Part shown: piece after piece, positions 33,144 to 41,148 of the stretch
Numbering within the stretch: position 1 is the first letter of the stretch
How the letters are laid out: every line of letters starts with the position of its first letter
Assembly (NCBI RefSeq): GCF_047121295.1
Contig: NZ_CP139447.1
Coordinates: 4,216,001-4,280,000 of the forward strand
Length of the DNA stretch: 64,000 bases
Source: Longispora sp047121295
Lineage (GTDB): Bacteria; Actinomycetota; Actinomycetes; Mycobacteriales; Micromonosporaceae
Direction: 5' to 3'
Program-made: the position numbers and the translations under genes
The notes under the pieces: model-generated
What the model was told of the DNA's origin: nothing
Database searches by the model: none
Seen by the model: the letters and a program-made list of their open reading frames with translations, nothing else

Positions 33144-34882
33144 CCACGGCGGTGGCCGTCATCGGCCTGGGCTCCCGGGGCCTCGGCGTCCTCGAACGCC
33201 TGCTCACCCTCGCCGACCGCGCGCCGGGCCCGGTGCGGGTCGAGCTGATCGATCCACTGTGTACCGGCGCCGGCGTGCACGACGTGACCCAGCCCGACTA
33301 CCTGCTGCTCAACACGACGGCCGCCCAGGTGTCCCTCTTCCCGGACGCGCACACCGTCGGCGACGCGGTCGGCGCGCCGGGGCCGAACCTGTGGGACTGG
33401 GCGACCGCGCGCGGCCTACGCCTCGCCGACGACGGGTTCACGGTCGGCGCGCACGGCCGGGGCATCCGGCCCACGGACTTCCTGCCCCGCCGGGTCCTCG
33501 GCGAGTACCTGTCCTGGTTCCTCGGGGAGCTGCTGCGCCGGGTTCCCCCGCACGTGACCGTCGCCCGGCACCTCGCGCACGCCGTGGACCTGCGCTCCGA
33601 ACCCGACGGCGGATTGACCGTGACGCTGTCCGACGGCACCGCAGTAGGCGTGCGGCACGCGTTCGTGACCACCGGGTACACCGGCGACGCGGGCCCACCC
33701 GGGCCGTATCCGCTGCCGGCCAGCGTCGAGCACATCGGACCCGGGGAGAGCGTCGCGGTCGGCGGGTTCGGACTGTCGGCGTTCGACCTGGTGTCGGGGC
33801 TGACCGTGGGGCGCGGCGGCCGGCACGTCGGCGAGACCTATCTGCCGAGCGGGGCTGAACCCCTCATCTTCCTGTACTCCCGATCCGGCGTCCCCTGCCG
33901 CGCCCGCCCCCGGGTGGTCGAGTTCGCCCCGGTACACCCGCCGGTCGCGTTCACCCCGGCCGCCGTGGACGCGGTCCGGGCCCGGCGCGGCGGCCCGCTG
34001 GACTTCGACCGCGACGTGCTGCCGCTGATCCTCACCGAGATGCGGGTCGCCTACCGCCGGTGCGAGGGCCAGCTGGATCCCGGGGATCCCGGCGACCTCG
34101 GCCGGCTGCTCGACGACCTCGACGCCCGGCACGGGCCGTTCGACCCACGCGCGCTCCTCGACGGTACCGACGGCATGCTCCTCGACGACGCCGACGCCTA
34201 CCAGAAGTGGCTCACCGAGACCGTCCGCCGCGACCTCGCCGAAGGGGTCCTCGGCTTCGCCGGCAGCCCGGTGAAGGCCGCCCTCGACGTGCTCCGCCTC
34301 GGCCGGGACACCTTCCGGCACGCCGTCGACTTCGGCGGCCTCACCGACGCCTCCCTCGACGCGTTCACCCGGCACACCGTGCCCGCCGTGAACCGGGCGG
34401 TCGTCGGCCCGCAGTACGAGCGGCACACCGAGCTGCTGGCCCTGATCGCGGCCGGCGTCGCGGCGGTGCCCTTCGGCCCGGCCCCCGAGGTGACCCCGTC
34501 GGCAGGCGGCTGGACGGTCACGTCGACCCGGCTCGCCGTCCCGTACTCCCGGGAGGTGCGCTGGCGGATGGCCGCGCACGTACCGCCGCCGGGGGTGGCC
34601 ACCACGACCAGCCCCCTGCTGCGGTCCCTGCGGGAGAAGGGCTGGATCCGACCGCACCGGCCGGCCAGCCACGAGGTGCGCGGCATCGACCTGGACCGCG
34701 ACATGCACCCGGTCGACACCGCCGGGCGGATCGACCGGCGGCTGTGGTTCCTCGGGCCGCTGTGCGAGGGCGTCACCTTCTACAACAACCTCGTGCCGTC
34801 GCCGGGCATGTGGTCGCGGCCGCTCGCCGACGCGCACCGGTGCGTCGCGGAGCTGTACGCCGGGAGGCCGAAGCCCTCATGA
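33140..34882 (+). CDS. FAD/NAD(P)-binding oxidoreductase, COG4529-like
   Basis: A 580-residue protein. The N-terminal Rossmann loop AVIGLGSRGLGVLERLL, then VELIDPLCTGAGVHDVTQPD and LLLNTTAAQVSLFPD, match the FAD-NAD(P)-binding family PF13454. A second nucleotide loop is VAVGGFGLSAFDLVSGL. FYNNLVPSPGMWSRPLADA near the end is typical of larger members. It may oxidise an amine or hydroxyl of the intermediate; distant relation to N-oxygenating flavoenzymes is possible but unproven. Both its start and stop overlap neighbours by 4 bp. Confidence 0.75.
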   Translation: MTTAVAVIGLGSRGLGVLERLLTLADRAPGPVRVELIDPLCTGAGVHDVTQPDYLLLNTTAAQVSLFPDAHTVGDAVGAPGPNLWDWATARGLRLADDGFTVGAHGRGIRPTDFLPRRVLGEYLSWFLGELLRRVPPHVTVARHLAHAVDLRSEPDGGLTVTLSDGTAVGVRHAFVTTGYTGDAGPPGPYPLPASVEHIGPGESVAVGGFGLSAFDLVSGLTVGRGGRHVGETYLPSGAEPLIFLYSRSGVPCRARPRVVEFAPVHPPVAFTPAAVDAVRARRGGPLDFDRDVLPLILTEMRVAYRRCEGQLDPGDPGDLGRLLDDLDARHGPFDPRALLDGTDGMLLDDADAYQKWLTETVRRDLAEGVLGFAGSPVKAALDVLRLGRDTFRHAVDFGGLTDASLDAFTRHTVPAVNRAVVGPQYERHTELLALIAAGVAAVPFGPAPEVTPSAGGWTVTSTRLAVPYSREVRWRMAAHVPPPGVATTTSPLLRSLREKGWIRPHRPASHEVRGIDLDRDMHPVDTAGRIDRRLWFLGPLCEGVTFYNNLVPSPGMWSRPLADAHRCVAELYAGRPKPS

Positions 34883-35415
34883 CGGACGTCACCCCGCCCG
34901 ATCGCTCGGCGTGTGGTGAGATGGCCTACGTGGAGATGATCAACGAGGACGGCCTGGTGGTCAGCGACGATCCGACCCGCCTGGACGTGGCGGCCGTGCA
35001 CCGTTGGCTGTCGGAGGAGTCCTACTGGGCCGCGGGCCGCGACGAGGACACCGTCCGCCGCTCGCTGGCCGGCTCGCGCTGTTACGGCGTCTACGGGGCC
35101 GACGGCCGTCAGGTCGCGTTCACCCGGGTGGTGACCGACGGGGTCACCTTCGCCTGGATCTGCGACGTGTTCGTCGACTCCGCCGAACGGGGCCGTGGCA
35201 TCGGCCGGTGGCTGGTCGCCGCAGTGATCGGCGACCTGCAGGCCGCCGGCGTCAACCGGCTGCTGCTGGCCACCGCCGACGCGCACGAGGTGTACCGGCG
35301 GGTCGGGTTCGAGGCCCTGGCGGGGCCGGACCGGTTCATGGAGATCGACACCCGACCGACCCGGGCTGCGATTCTCGCCGCCGCGACCCGTCCCGGGGCG
35401 CGGCCCACGACCTAG
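34879..35415 (+). CDS. GNAT acetyltransferase, possible self-resistance or tailoring
   Basis: A 178-residue GNAT protein. The acetyl-CoA loop is DSAERGRGIGRWLV and the C-terminal YRRVGFEAL is typical. It matches the small GNAT group with SEESYWAAGR before the core. As the last gene of the coupled plus-strand arm it may acetylate the product (self-protection) or a precursor amine. ATG 34879 overlaps the oxidoreductase stop. Substrate identity cannot be read from sequence. Confidence 0.85.
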   Translation: MTDVTPPDRSACGEMAYVEMINEDGLVVSDDPTRLDVAAVHRWLSEESYWAAGRDEDTVRRSLAGSRCYGVYGADGRQVAFTRVVTDGVTFAWICDVFVDSAERGRGIGRWLVAAVIGDLQAAGVNRLLLATADAHEVYRRVGFEALAGPDRFMEIDTRPTRAAILAAATRPGARPTT

Positions 35416-35459
35416 TCGTGATCCGGCGGCCCGCCTCCCACAGGTGGCCCCGGGTCTGA

Positions 35460-36182
35460 TCAGCCGTGGGTGCCCAGGTACAGCCCCGCCCGGCGATAGT
35501 GCCCGGCGGGCCCCAGGTCGAGGTACGCAGCCCAGCCCGGGTCGTACTCGCCGCGCAGCCAGGCGTACCGGGCCAGGGCGTAGCCGTACATCGGCTCGGT
35601 CAGGTAGCCGAGTCGGCTGATCCGCAGTCCGCCGCCCGTCAGGGAGAACTCGGTCCGGTGATTGGCTTGGAACACCCCGAGGCCGAGGAACACCGCCAGC
35701 AGGTCGGTGAGCCGCTCGTGGTCCTCCCGATGGGCGGGGTCGATGCGGCCCTCGCCGATCAGCCGGTCGTGGCACAGCTCGTGCGCGATCGTCGAGATCA
35801 CCGAACCGGAGCGCTCCAGCCGGCCGCGCTCGATCGAGATGACCGGCCGGCCGTCGCGTACCTGATAGTGGCCCGCCGTGCCCGGCATCTGGTCCGCCGA
35901 GTAGATCTCCAGGTCGATCCGGCGGGACTCCACATGGAGATAGCCGGCGACCTGGTCGAGCAGCCGCGCCGCGTCCCGTGGCTCGCCGCCGTACGGCTCG
36001 GCGAAGAACTCCGCCGTCGGCAGCACCACCGGGCCCTGGAACGCCTGCGCGCCGAACTCGTCGGCGAGCCAGATCAGCTGTTCGTCGATCCAGATCCGGT
36101 CGGCGTCGGGCACCGGGCAGCCGAACACCTCCGGCATGCCCGTCCGGACGAGCGCGGAGAACCTGTTCCGCCATCGCGACAT
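35460..36182 (-). CDS. Putative zinc metalloprotease-like protein (HExxH)
   Basis: A 240-residue soluble protein of unknown family. STIAHELCHDRLIGEG contains the HExxH zinc motif (HELCH), and AHREDHERLTDLLAVF downstream could give a third ligand. The rest (WLADEFGAQAF, GGGLRISRLGYLTEPMYGYA) resembles conserved hypothetical proteins. There is no signal peptide, so cytosolic. It converges on the biosynthetic cluster with 44 bp between the stops and is probably unrelated to it. The start ATG 36182 is chosen because upstream codons look non-coding. Confidence 0.7.
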   Translation of the reverse strand: MSRWRNRFSALVRTGMPEVFGCPVPDADRIWIDEQLIWLADEFGAQAFQGPVVLPTAEFFAEPYGGEPRDAARLLDQVAGYLHVESRRIDLEIYSADQMPGTAGHYQVRDGRPVISIERGRLERSGSVISTIAHELCHDRLIGEGRIDPAHREDHERLTDLLAVFLGLGVFQANHRTEFSLTGGGLRISRLGYLTEPMYGYALARYAWLRGEYDPGWAAYLDLGPAGHYRRAGLYLGTHG

Positions 36183-36283
36183 ACCAGCCAGTGTGGCCGA
36201 CGGGCGCAACTGGCGACAACCGACGCGAAGCGGTCCGGCTCCGCGCCGCCTCGTACCGGGATGGTCGGCGAGCGCCGGCGGCT

Positions 36284-36949
36284 TCAGGCCGGCCGGGGCG
36301 ACTGCGGCCCCGGCCCGAGCGTGTAACGGGCCTCGACGACGGCGCTCACCCACTGCGTGCGCGGGACCTGGTCGCGGCCGTAGCCGACGGAGCCGTGTGA
36401 GCCCGCCGCCGCGTACACGACGCCGTCGGTGCGCCACCGAACGCCGCTCGTCAGCCCCTCGTCGGCCAGTTCGACCAGGCATGGGTCCGGGGCACCGAGC
36501 GTGTCGGCGTACTCCCGGGCCCGCGAGGACGCGTCCGCCAGCGCGGCCAGCCGCACCCGGGCGTGCACCGGGCTGTCCGGGCGCAGGCTCCAGCGCACCT
36601 CCCCGACCGTGACGCCCTCGGCGTCTCCGACGTCCAGCAGCAGTTCCCCGAGCACCAGGAAGTCGCCGACCGCCACGGTCACCCGGGCCGTCCCGGTGTA
36701 CCCGGCGATTCCCCGCCGTTTCCTGTCCCTCTCCGGCAGCAGGCTCACCGGGCCGGTCTCCCGGCGCTCGACGGCCCCCTGATACCGGTCGAGCACCACG
36801 CCGAGCGCCACGAGCTCCGCGTCCAGCCGGGACAGGGTGCGCGAGCGCTCCGGGTCCTGGGCGACGACGGTCAGCACGACGGTGGCCACGTCCGGCTCGG
36901 CCTCCAGCGCGGCCTCGCCACGCACGGTCAGTATCACGGTGTCGGTCAT
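36284..36949 (-). CDS. SIMPL-domain (DUF541) protein
   Basis: A 221-residue protein starting TDTVILTVRGEAALEAEPDV, with ATVVLTVVAQDPERS and the late block RAREYADTLGAPDP. These match the SIMPL/DUF541 family (relatives: BP26, IRAK-linked SIMPL), which forms oligomeric channels or envelope assemblies in some bacteria. Unlike many members it has no signal peptide, so the site of action is unclear. ATG 36949 is preferred over an upstream ATG at 36973. Confidence 0.82.
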   Translation of the reverse strand: MTDTVILTVRGEAALEAEPDVATVVLTVVAQDPERSRTLSRLDAELVALGVVLDRYQGAVERRETGPVSLLPERDRKRRGIAGYTGTARVTVAVGDFLVLGELLLDVGDAEGVTVGEVRWSLRPDSPVHARVRLAALADASSRAREYADTLGAPDPCLVELADEGLTSGVRWRTDGVVYAAAGSHGSVGYGRDQVPRTQWVSAVVEARYTLGPGPQSPRPA

Positions 36950-37320
36950 GCCGCATGCTAGCCCGAGGTCCACAGTGGTGGGTCGGCCGGCCTGATCCGC
37001 GGGACTCCGCCGACCGTGGATCCTGGCCGGGTCCGGTGGTGTCCTTCGAGCCGCGCGTCGGTACCCAGGAATGTTTGATCAGGTTGTTTTGTGCGACGAA
37101 TCCGGTGCACGAAAGGCTTGTTCGTGAGTGATTCTGAGTGATAATGTTTGAATATGTTCCCTCAATCGGCCGCACCAGGCGGTGGCTACCTCGGCCCCGG
37201 CGACCCGCCGACCGACGAGCCCCTGCCCGTGCGCGCCTTCCACTGACCCTCGCGGAACGGACACCCGGCGCGTCCGGTCGGGATCCGGGCGCAATGACTC
37301 CGGCCGCGACCGGACCGGCC
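36950..37320. other. Gene-free gap with an AT-rich promoter-like patch and an orphan short ORF
   Basis: Within 371 bp, positions 37060-37160 are strikingly AT-rich (GTGATAATGTTTGAATATG) and look like a promoter of the DeoR-regulated kind. It leads into a 30-codon ORF at 37154-37246, rich in Pro and Gly, that simply stops. No continuation is seen. This may be the start of a gene whose remainder was deleted. Confidence 0.35.
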
Positions 37321-37632
37321 TCAGGGGCCGTCGGCGATGGCGCGCAGGGCCGCGAGGTGATCGGCGAAGACCTGCCGACCCTCCGCCGTCAGCGACAACC
37401 ACGTGCGCGGACGCTTGCCCACGTACCCCTTGCGCACCGCGACGAACCCGGCGGCCTCCAGCACCCCGACCTGCCGCGACAGCACCGAGTCCGAGATCTG
37501 CACCGCGTCCCGGATGAAGCCGAACTCGGCCTGGTCCGCCGCGACCAGCGCGGCCATGATGCTGAAGCGCACGGGGGCGTGGACCGTCTCGTTGAGCCGG
37601 TGGCGCGGGTGGGTGGCTCCGGCGTCACTCAC
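37321..37632 (-). CDS. Small winged-helix transcriptional regulator (HTH_34/MarR-like)
   Basis: A 103-residue single winged-helix domain: RFSIMAALVAADQAEFGF, then ISDSVLSRQVGVLEAAGFV as recognition helix and wing start, then LTAEGRQVFADHLAAL. It matches small stand-alone regulators of the PF13601 type. Its GTG overlaps the stop of the upstream membrane protein gene (GTGA), and a 25-bp palindrome precedes that operon, so it likely represses the pair itself. Confidence 0.85.
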   Translation of the reverse strand: MSDAGATHPRHRLNETVHAPVRFSIMAALVAADQAEFGFIRDAVQISDSVLSRQVGVLEAAGFVAVRKGYVGKRPRTWLSLTAEGRQVFADHLAALRAIADGP

Positions 37633-38078
37633 CGGCGCGCACCGAGCGCCATCCGGGCGCCGGTGACGAGCATCGGCACGGCCACCAGCGCGCAGTAGGC
37701 CGCCGTCCACGGCCACGGCGGGCGCTGGGAGAGCAGGGCCACGCCGACGGAGTACAGCACGACCGTGGCGATGAGCGCCCCGGTGTAGGTCCGCCCGAAT
37801 CCGCGCTGGGCGACCACCTGGGTGCGACGGTGCCAGACCATCAGCCCGGCCAGCGCGATCCCGTACACCGTGAAGGACAGGGCCAGGGCGACCGGATTGC
37901 CCGGCGCGACGAGCGAGGCGGCGGCGAGCACGCCGGCCATCAGGACGCCCACCCCGGCGGTGGTGACCGAGCCGACGACGGCACCGCGGCGAGCCGTGGT
38001 GGTGGCGAGTTCACGCGCGGTGGCCAGGTGTTCGCGGGCCTGGGCGCTGGTGGGTGGCGTGTGGTCGTCCCGTGTCAT
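37629..38078 (-). CDS. Hypothetical four-helix membrane protein
   Basis: 149 residues: a charged helical N-terminus (~1-30), then about four membrane segments (GAVVGSVTTAGVGVLMAGVL; VALALSFTVYGIALAGLMVW; GALIATVVLYSVGVALL; AAYCALVAVPMLVTG). It is commonly found beside a small winged-helix regulator, as here, with overlapping stop and start. No enzymatic motif; function unknown. Confidence 0.75.
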   Translation of the reverse strand: MTRDDHTPPTSAQAREHLATARELATTTARRGAVVGSVTTAGVGVLMAGVLAAASLVAPGNPVALALSFTVYGIALAGLMVWHRRTQVVAQRGFGRTYTGALIATVVLYSVGVALLSQRPPWPWTAAYCALVAVPMLVTGARMALGARR

Positions 38079-38093
38079 GCCTTCACAGTAGAC

Positions 38094-38118
38094 ACTACTT
38101 TCCAGTTTGGAAAGTAGT
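38094..38118. promoter_or_regulatory. 25-bp palindromic operator upstream of the membrane protein/regulator pair
   Basis: ACTACTTTCCA-GTT-TGGAAAGTAGT: two perfect 11-bp arms with a 3-bp spacer, 15 bp upstream of ATG 38078. It is the expected binding site for the small winged-helix regulator encoded second in the operon. Confidence 0.8.
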
Positions 38119-38144
38119 TTCCGGTGCGGCCGTCGACGGCGGAC

Positions 38145-38570
38145 TCAGGCGTAGTACCCGTCGAAGAGGGCCGTCGCCTCCGCCGGCAGCGCCGGGCCCT
38201 CGGTCGGGACGACGACCGGCACGGCCGGGGGTTTGAGCGCCGTGAGCTGCTCGCCGGACAGCGCGAACACCACCCGGCCCAGGCCGGACCGGTCGATGAC
38301 GTTCTGGCACATCCCGCACGGCTCGCAGCTGGTGTACATCGTGGTGCCGGCGGCGGTGGCCGGGTCGAGCTCGCGGGCCGCCCACCGGGCCAGCTTCAGT
38401 TCCGGGTGCGCCGTGATGTCGGACTCCGTCAGCGTGGTGTTGTGGTCCTCGGCCAGGATCGTGCCGTCGGGCCCGGCCAGCAGGGAGCCGAAGGGCGGGT
38501 TGCCGCTCGCCCGCGCGGCCGTGGCCAGTTCGAGGGCCCTGCGCAGCAGGCGTTCGTCGTGCGGGGTCAT
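38145..38570 (-). CDS. Nucleoside/tRNA-adenosine-deaminase-like zinc deaminase
   Basis: A 141-residue cytidine-deaminase-superfamily protein. Zinc ligands are His in TAHPELKLA (HxE, with the catalytic Glu) and the Cys pair in YTSCEPCGMCQNVI (PCxxC). GNPPFGSLLAGPDG is typical of the guanine/tRNA-adenosine/nucleoside deaminase group. It may deaminate a free base or nucleoside. Its ATG overlaps the stop of the luciferase-like oxidoreductase, so the two are co-transcribed. Confidence 0.87.
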   Translation of the reverse strand: MTPHDERLLRRALELATAARASGNPPFGSLLAGPDGTILAEDHNTTLTESDITAHPELKLARWAARELDPATAAGTTMYTSCEPCGMCQNVIDRSGLGRVVFALSGEQLTALKPPAVPVVVPTEGPALPAEATALFDGYYA

Positions 38571-39412
38571 GACCGCTCCGTTCCTTGTGGGTTGACATGT
38601 TCGGCGACTGTGGCGAGCATCCGCCATTTCGGCGCCGGGTTCAGCGTTTCGGCGGGATCGCCGTCGAACGGGTCGAGCACGACGGTGTCGACGCCGAGGA
38701 GCCGCAGCTCCTCCAGGTCGGCGAGCACCTGTTCGAGGGTGCCCTCGCCGGTGAGTCGGTCGGGGCGGGTGACCGGTTCGGCGGTGAGGCGCAGCAGGAT
38801 CCTGGGGGCGAGTGCCGGCACGGGCCGATCGTGTTCGGCCGCCAACGCGCGCAGCCGGTGCGCGGTCCGGCGGAACCAGTCGGGCCCGAAGCGGAGCGGA
38901 TGCCAGCCGTCGCCCAGCAGCACCGCCCGGCGGAGCGCCGCGTCGCTGCCGCCGCCGACCCAGATCGGCACCCGACAGCCGTCCTCCGCCCACGCGGCCC
39001 GGACGGCCCGCAGGCTCTCGTCGGTCACCTTGCCCCGCCGCGCGTGGTCCGCGCCCAGCGCCTCGAACTCCTGCCTGGCCCAGCCCGCGCCGACGCCGAG
39101 GACCAGCCGGCCGCCGCTGAGCTGCTGCAGGTTGGCGGCCATCCGGGCCACGAGCAGCGGATGCCGGTACGGGACGATCAGCACCGAGGTACCGAGCCGG
39201 ATCCGCTCGGTGATCCCGGCCAGCCAGCTCAGGGTGGTGAACGGCTCGTAGAACGGCGCCGGGTACTGCACCGCGACGTCCGGGGTGATCGCGACGTGGT
39301 CGGAGAGCATCATGAGGTCAAAGCCCAGCCCCTCCAGTGTCCGCGCCCATGCGCGCAGCCTCCCCGGGTCGGTCCCGGGCCCGAAGTTCGGAACGTTCAC
39401 ACCGATACGCAC
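38567..39412 (-). CDS. LLM-class F420-dependent oxidoreductase
   Basis: About 281 residues of the luciferase-like family: IGVNVPNFGPGTDPGRLRAW, DLMMLSDHVAITPD, IRLGTSVLIVPYRHPLLVAR, LVLGVGAGWARQEFEALG, PIWVGGGSDAALRRA. These match actinobacterial F420-dependent enzymes. GTG 39412 is taken as start; an in-frame TTG at 39418 is the alternative, and neither has a strong ribosome site. It is divergent from an Lrp/AsnC-type regulator that could control it, and is followed by an overlapping deaminase gene. Confidence 0.87.
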   Translation of the reverse strand: MRIGVNVPNFGPGTDPGRLRAWARTLEGLGFDLMMLSDHVAITPDVAVQYPAPFYEPFTTLSWLAGITERIRLGTSVLIVPYRHPLLVARMAANLQQLSGGRLVLGVGAGWARQEFEALGADHARRGKVTDESLRAVRAAWAEDGCRVPIWVGGGSDAALRRAVLLGDGWHPLRFGPDWFRRTAHRLRALAAEHDRPVPALAPRILLRLTAEPVTRPDRLTGEGTLEQVLADLEELRLLGVDTVVLDPFDGDPAETLNPAPKWRMLATVAEHVNPQGTERS

Positions 39413-39504
39413 CGGCAAACACTATCCACTGAATCCGGGGTACCCAAGGGCCTTCTCCCGGCCCAGAGGGCGATCTGCCGTGGGATTCCCGGTAGATTCG
39501 GCGG

Positions 39505-39966
39505 ATGACCGAGACTCTCGACTCCACCGACTGGGCGATCCTCGCGGAGCTGCAACGCGACGGCCGGCTCGCGCTCACCGAGCTGGGTCGGCGGGTCAAC
39601 CTCAGCGCGTCGGCGGTCACCGAGCGGGTCCGACGGCTGGAGACCGCCGGGGTGATCACCGGGTACCACGCCAGTGTGGACCTGGCCCGGCTCGGCTACG
39701 CGGTGCTCGCGGTCGTCCGCCTGAAGTACCCGGGCAGCCAGCACCAGCCGCTGCACCGGCTCCTCGCCGAGCGGCACGAGATCCTGGAGTGCCTGCGGAC
39801 CACCGGCGACGACTGCTACACGCTGAAGGTGGCCGCCGCGTCGATGCCGCACCTGGAGCGGCTCATGAACGAGCTGGCCCAGTTCGGCGGGACAACCACC
39901 AGCATCGTGTACAGCCAGACGCTCCCCTACCGGGGACCCCGGGAGCCGCCCGCGACCGGCGCGTGA
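39505..39966 (+). CDS. Lrp/AsnC-family transcriptional regulator
   Basis: A 153-residue regulator with an N-terminal helix-turn-helix (LDSTDWAILAELQRDGRL; LGRRVNLSASAVTERVRRLE; AGVITGYHASVD) and a C-terminal RAM ligand domain (VLAVVRLKYPGS; LRTTGDDCYTLKVAAAS). This is the full Lrp/AsnC layout, which senses amino acids. The promoter gap to the divergent LLM oxidoreductase gene is 92 bp. Its 3' end overlaps the convergent gene by 40 bp. Confidence 0.93.
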   Translation: MTETLDSTDWAILAELQRDGRLALTELGRRVNLSASAVTERVRRLETAGVITGYHASVDLARLGYAVLAVVRLKYPGSQHQPLHRLLAERHEILECLRTTGDDCYTLKVAAASMPHLERLMNELAQFGGTTTSIVYSQTLPYRGPREPPATGA

Positions 39967-40820
39967 GGATCCCCGAGCGGGATGCGCCCGACGACCCGGG
40001 ACCGCAGCACCAGGCCGTCCATCGTGTCCCTGACCTCCAGGTGGTCCACGGTCATCGGCACCGCGACCAGCGGTTGGTGCCGGCGGACGAGGGCCCGCAG
40101 CCGCTCGTAGGGTCGGCCGCCGACGCCCCGGCGCAGCTGGAGGAATCCGGCCAGCAACGCGGTGTGGGGCGCGCCGAACCGGTCGCGGACCGCCGCCAGG
40201 AGTCGCCGGTCGGCCGGGGAGGGGATCTGGACGGGGAGGTAGATCCGGCCGGTGTTGAACCGGCCGACCCACGGGCCGCGCACCGTGACCTCCAGCTGGA
40301 CGTCCGTCGGGCCACAGCCGGGCGGGTCGGCCGTGCCGCCTCGCCGCCGGTCGGTTGTGACGGCGCTCGGGCCACTGTCGGCCGGCTCGGCCGTGGCGGC
40401 GATCGGGCCGCTTCCGGGCGGGTCGGCCGTGACCGCGATCGGGCGGCTTTCGGGCTGGTCGGCCGTGGTTGTGTCGATGTCCGGCGCGAGGGTGGCGTGC
40501 ACCCGGTCGGCCCGGGCCTCGATCCCCTCCCACCAGACGTCCCCGGCCACCTCGCTCGCGCGCAGCTCGTCGAGGAACGCGGCGAAGCCCGGATCGGCCA
40601 GCAGGGCCCGCGTGTCGATCGGCACCGCGACGTAACGGACGGGCGGCCAGAACTCGCCCGGGAGGACGTCGGTGCCGCTCAGATCCGGGTTGGGGCGGCG
40701 GCCGAGGAGGGGGAGCTGGCGCTCGCGGTACCGGTCGTCGAGGACGAGCTCTGTCCGGGAGTCCCAGTCGTATTCGCCGTCGGCGACGGCGAGGAAACCG
40801 ATCGGATCGGCCAGCGGCAT
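39927..40820 (-). CDS. Hypothetical protein with an internal 12-residue repeat
   Basis: A 297-residue soluble protein. The N-terminal half (GFLAVADGEYDWDSRTEL) and C-terminal half (VRGPWVGRFNTGRIYLPVQI; LVAVPMTVDHLEVRDTMDG) are conserved-looking. They are joined by a low-complexity linker of three 12-residue repeats near residues 120-157. I recognise no enzyme motif. Overlap of 40 bp with the Lrp-type gene at the 3' ends is unusual, and the last residues may be dispensable. Confidence 0.65.
   Translation of the reverse strand: MPLADPIGFLAVADGEYDWDSRTELVLDDRYRERQLPLLGRRPNPDLSGTDVLPGEFWPPVRYVAVPIDTRALLADPGFAAFLDELRASEVAGDVWWEGIEARADRVHATLAPDIDTTTADQPESRPIAVTADPPGSGPIAATAEPADSGPSAVTTDRRRGGTADPPGCGPTDVQLEVTVRGPWVGRFNTGRIYLPVQIPSPADRRLLAAVRDRFGAPHTALLAGFLQLRRGVGGRPYERLRALVRRHQPLVAVPMTVDHLEVRDTMDGLVLRSRVVGRIPLGDPHAPVAGGSRGPR
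40351..40458. repeat. Three tandem 36-bp repeats
   Basis: Units start at 40351, 40387 and 40423 with TCGGTTGTGA or TCGGCCGTG and share GATCGGGC or a variant in the middle. In frame they encode a 12-residue Pro/Ser/Ala-rich linker unit. The copies have diverged, so the array is not new. Confidence 0.7.
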
Positions 40821-41148
40821 GTGCCCTCCCGTCGCTGTTCGCGCGTCGACCCGCCACGGGGCCCCGTCACAGGCCCATCATCCGGACCGGATGCCTGACC
40901 GTCCAGCCGGTCCCGCCCGGCATCCTCGTGCCCGGTCGGGCGTCGCGGCTCGATCGCGGAGCCGGCTCCGAGCTCACCCAGCGCTGAGCGAACTGGACCT
41001 GCCCGGCGGCCGTGCTCGACTCGATGGTCGACGACCCGGCGGCGTACGACCTTCCCCTCTGTCCGGACGAATACTCTGCCTACGGCCATGGCGCGAGCTT
41101 GTGATTCCTGGGGCGGGTTCACTGGCCACGGCTGTGGATAATCGGGCG
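40821..41148. other. 328-bp gap with a coding-like fragment (40988-41104)
   Basis: The gap separates the repeat protein from the DnaB-like gene. The plus-strand frame 40988-41104 reads PAAVLDSMVDDPAAYDLP and so on with protein-like composition and a normal stop, but has only 38 codons after an in-frame stop. It looks like the C-terminal remnant of a lost gene. Family unknown. Confidence 0.3.
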
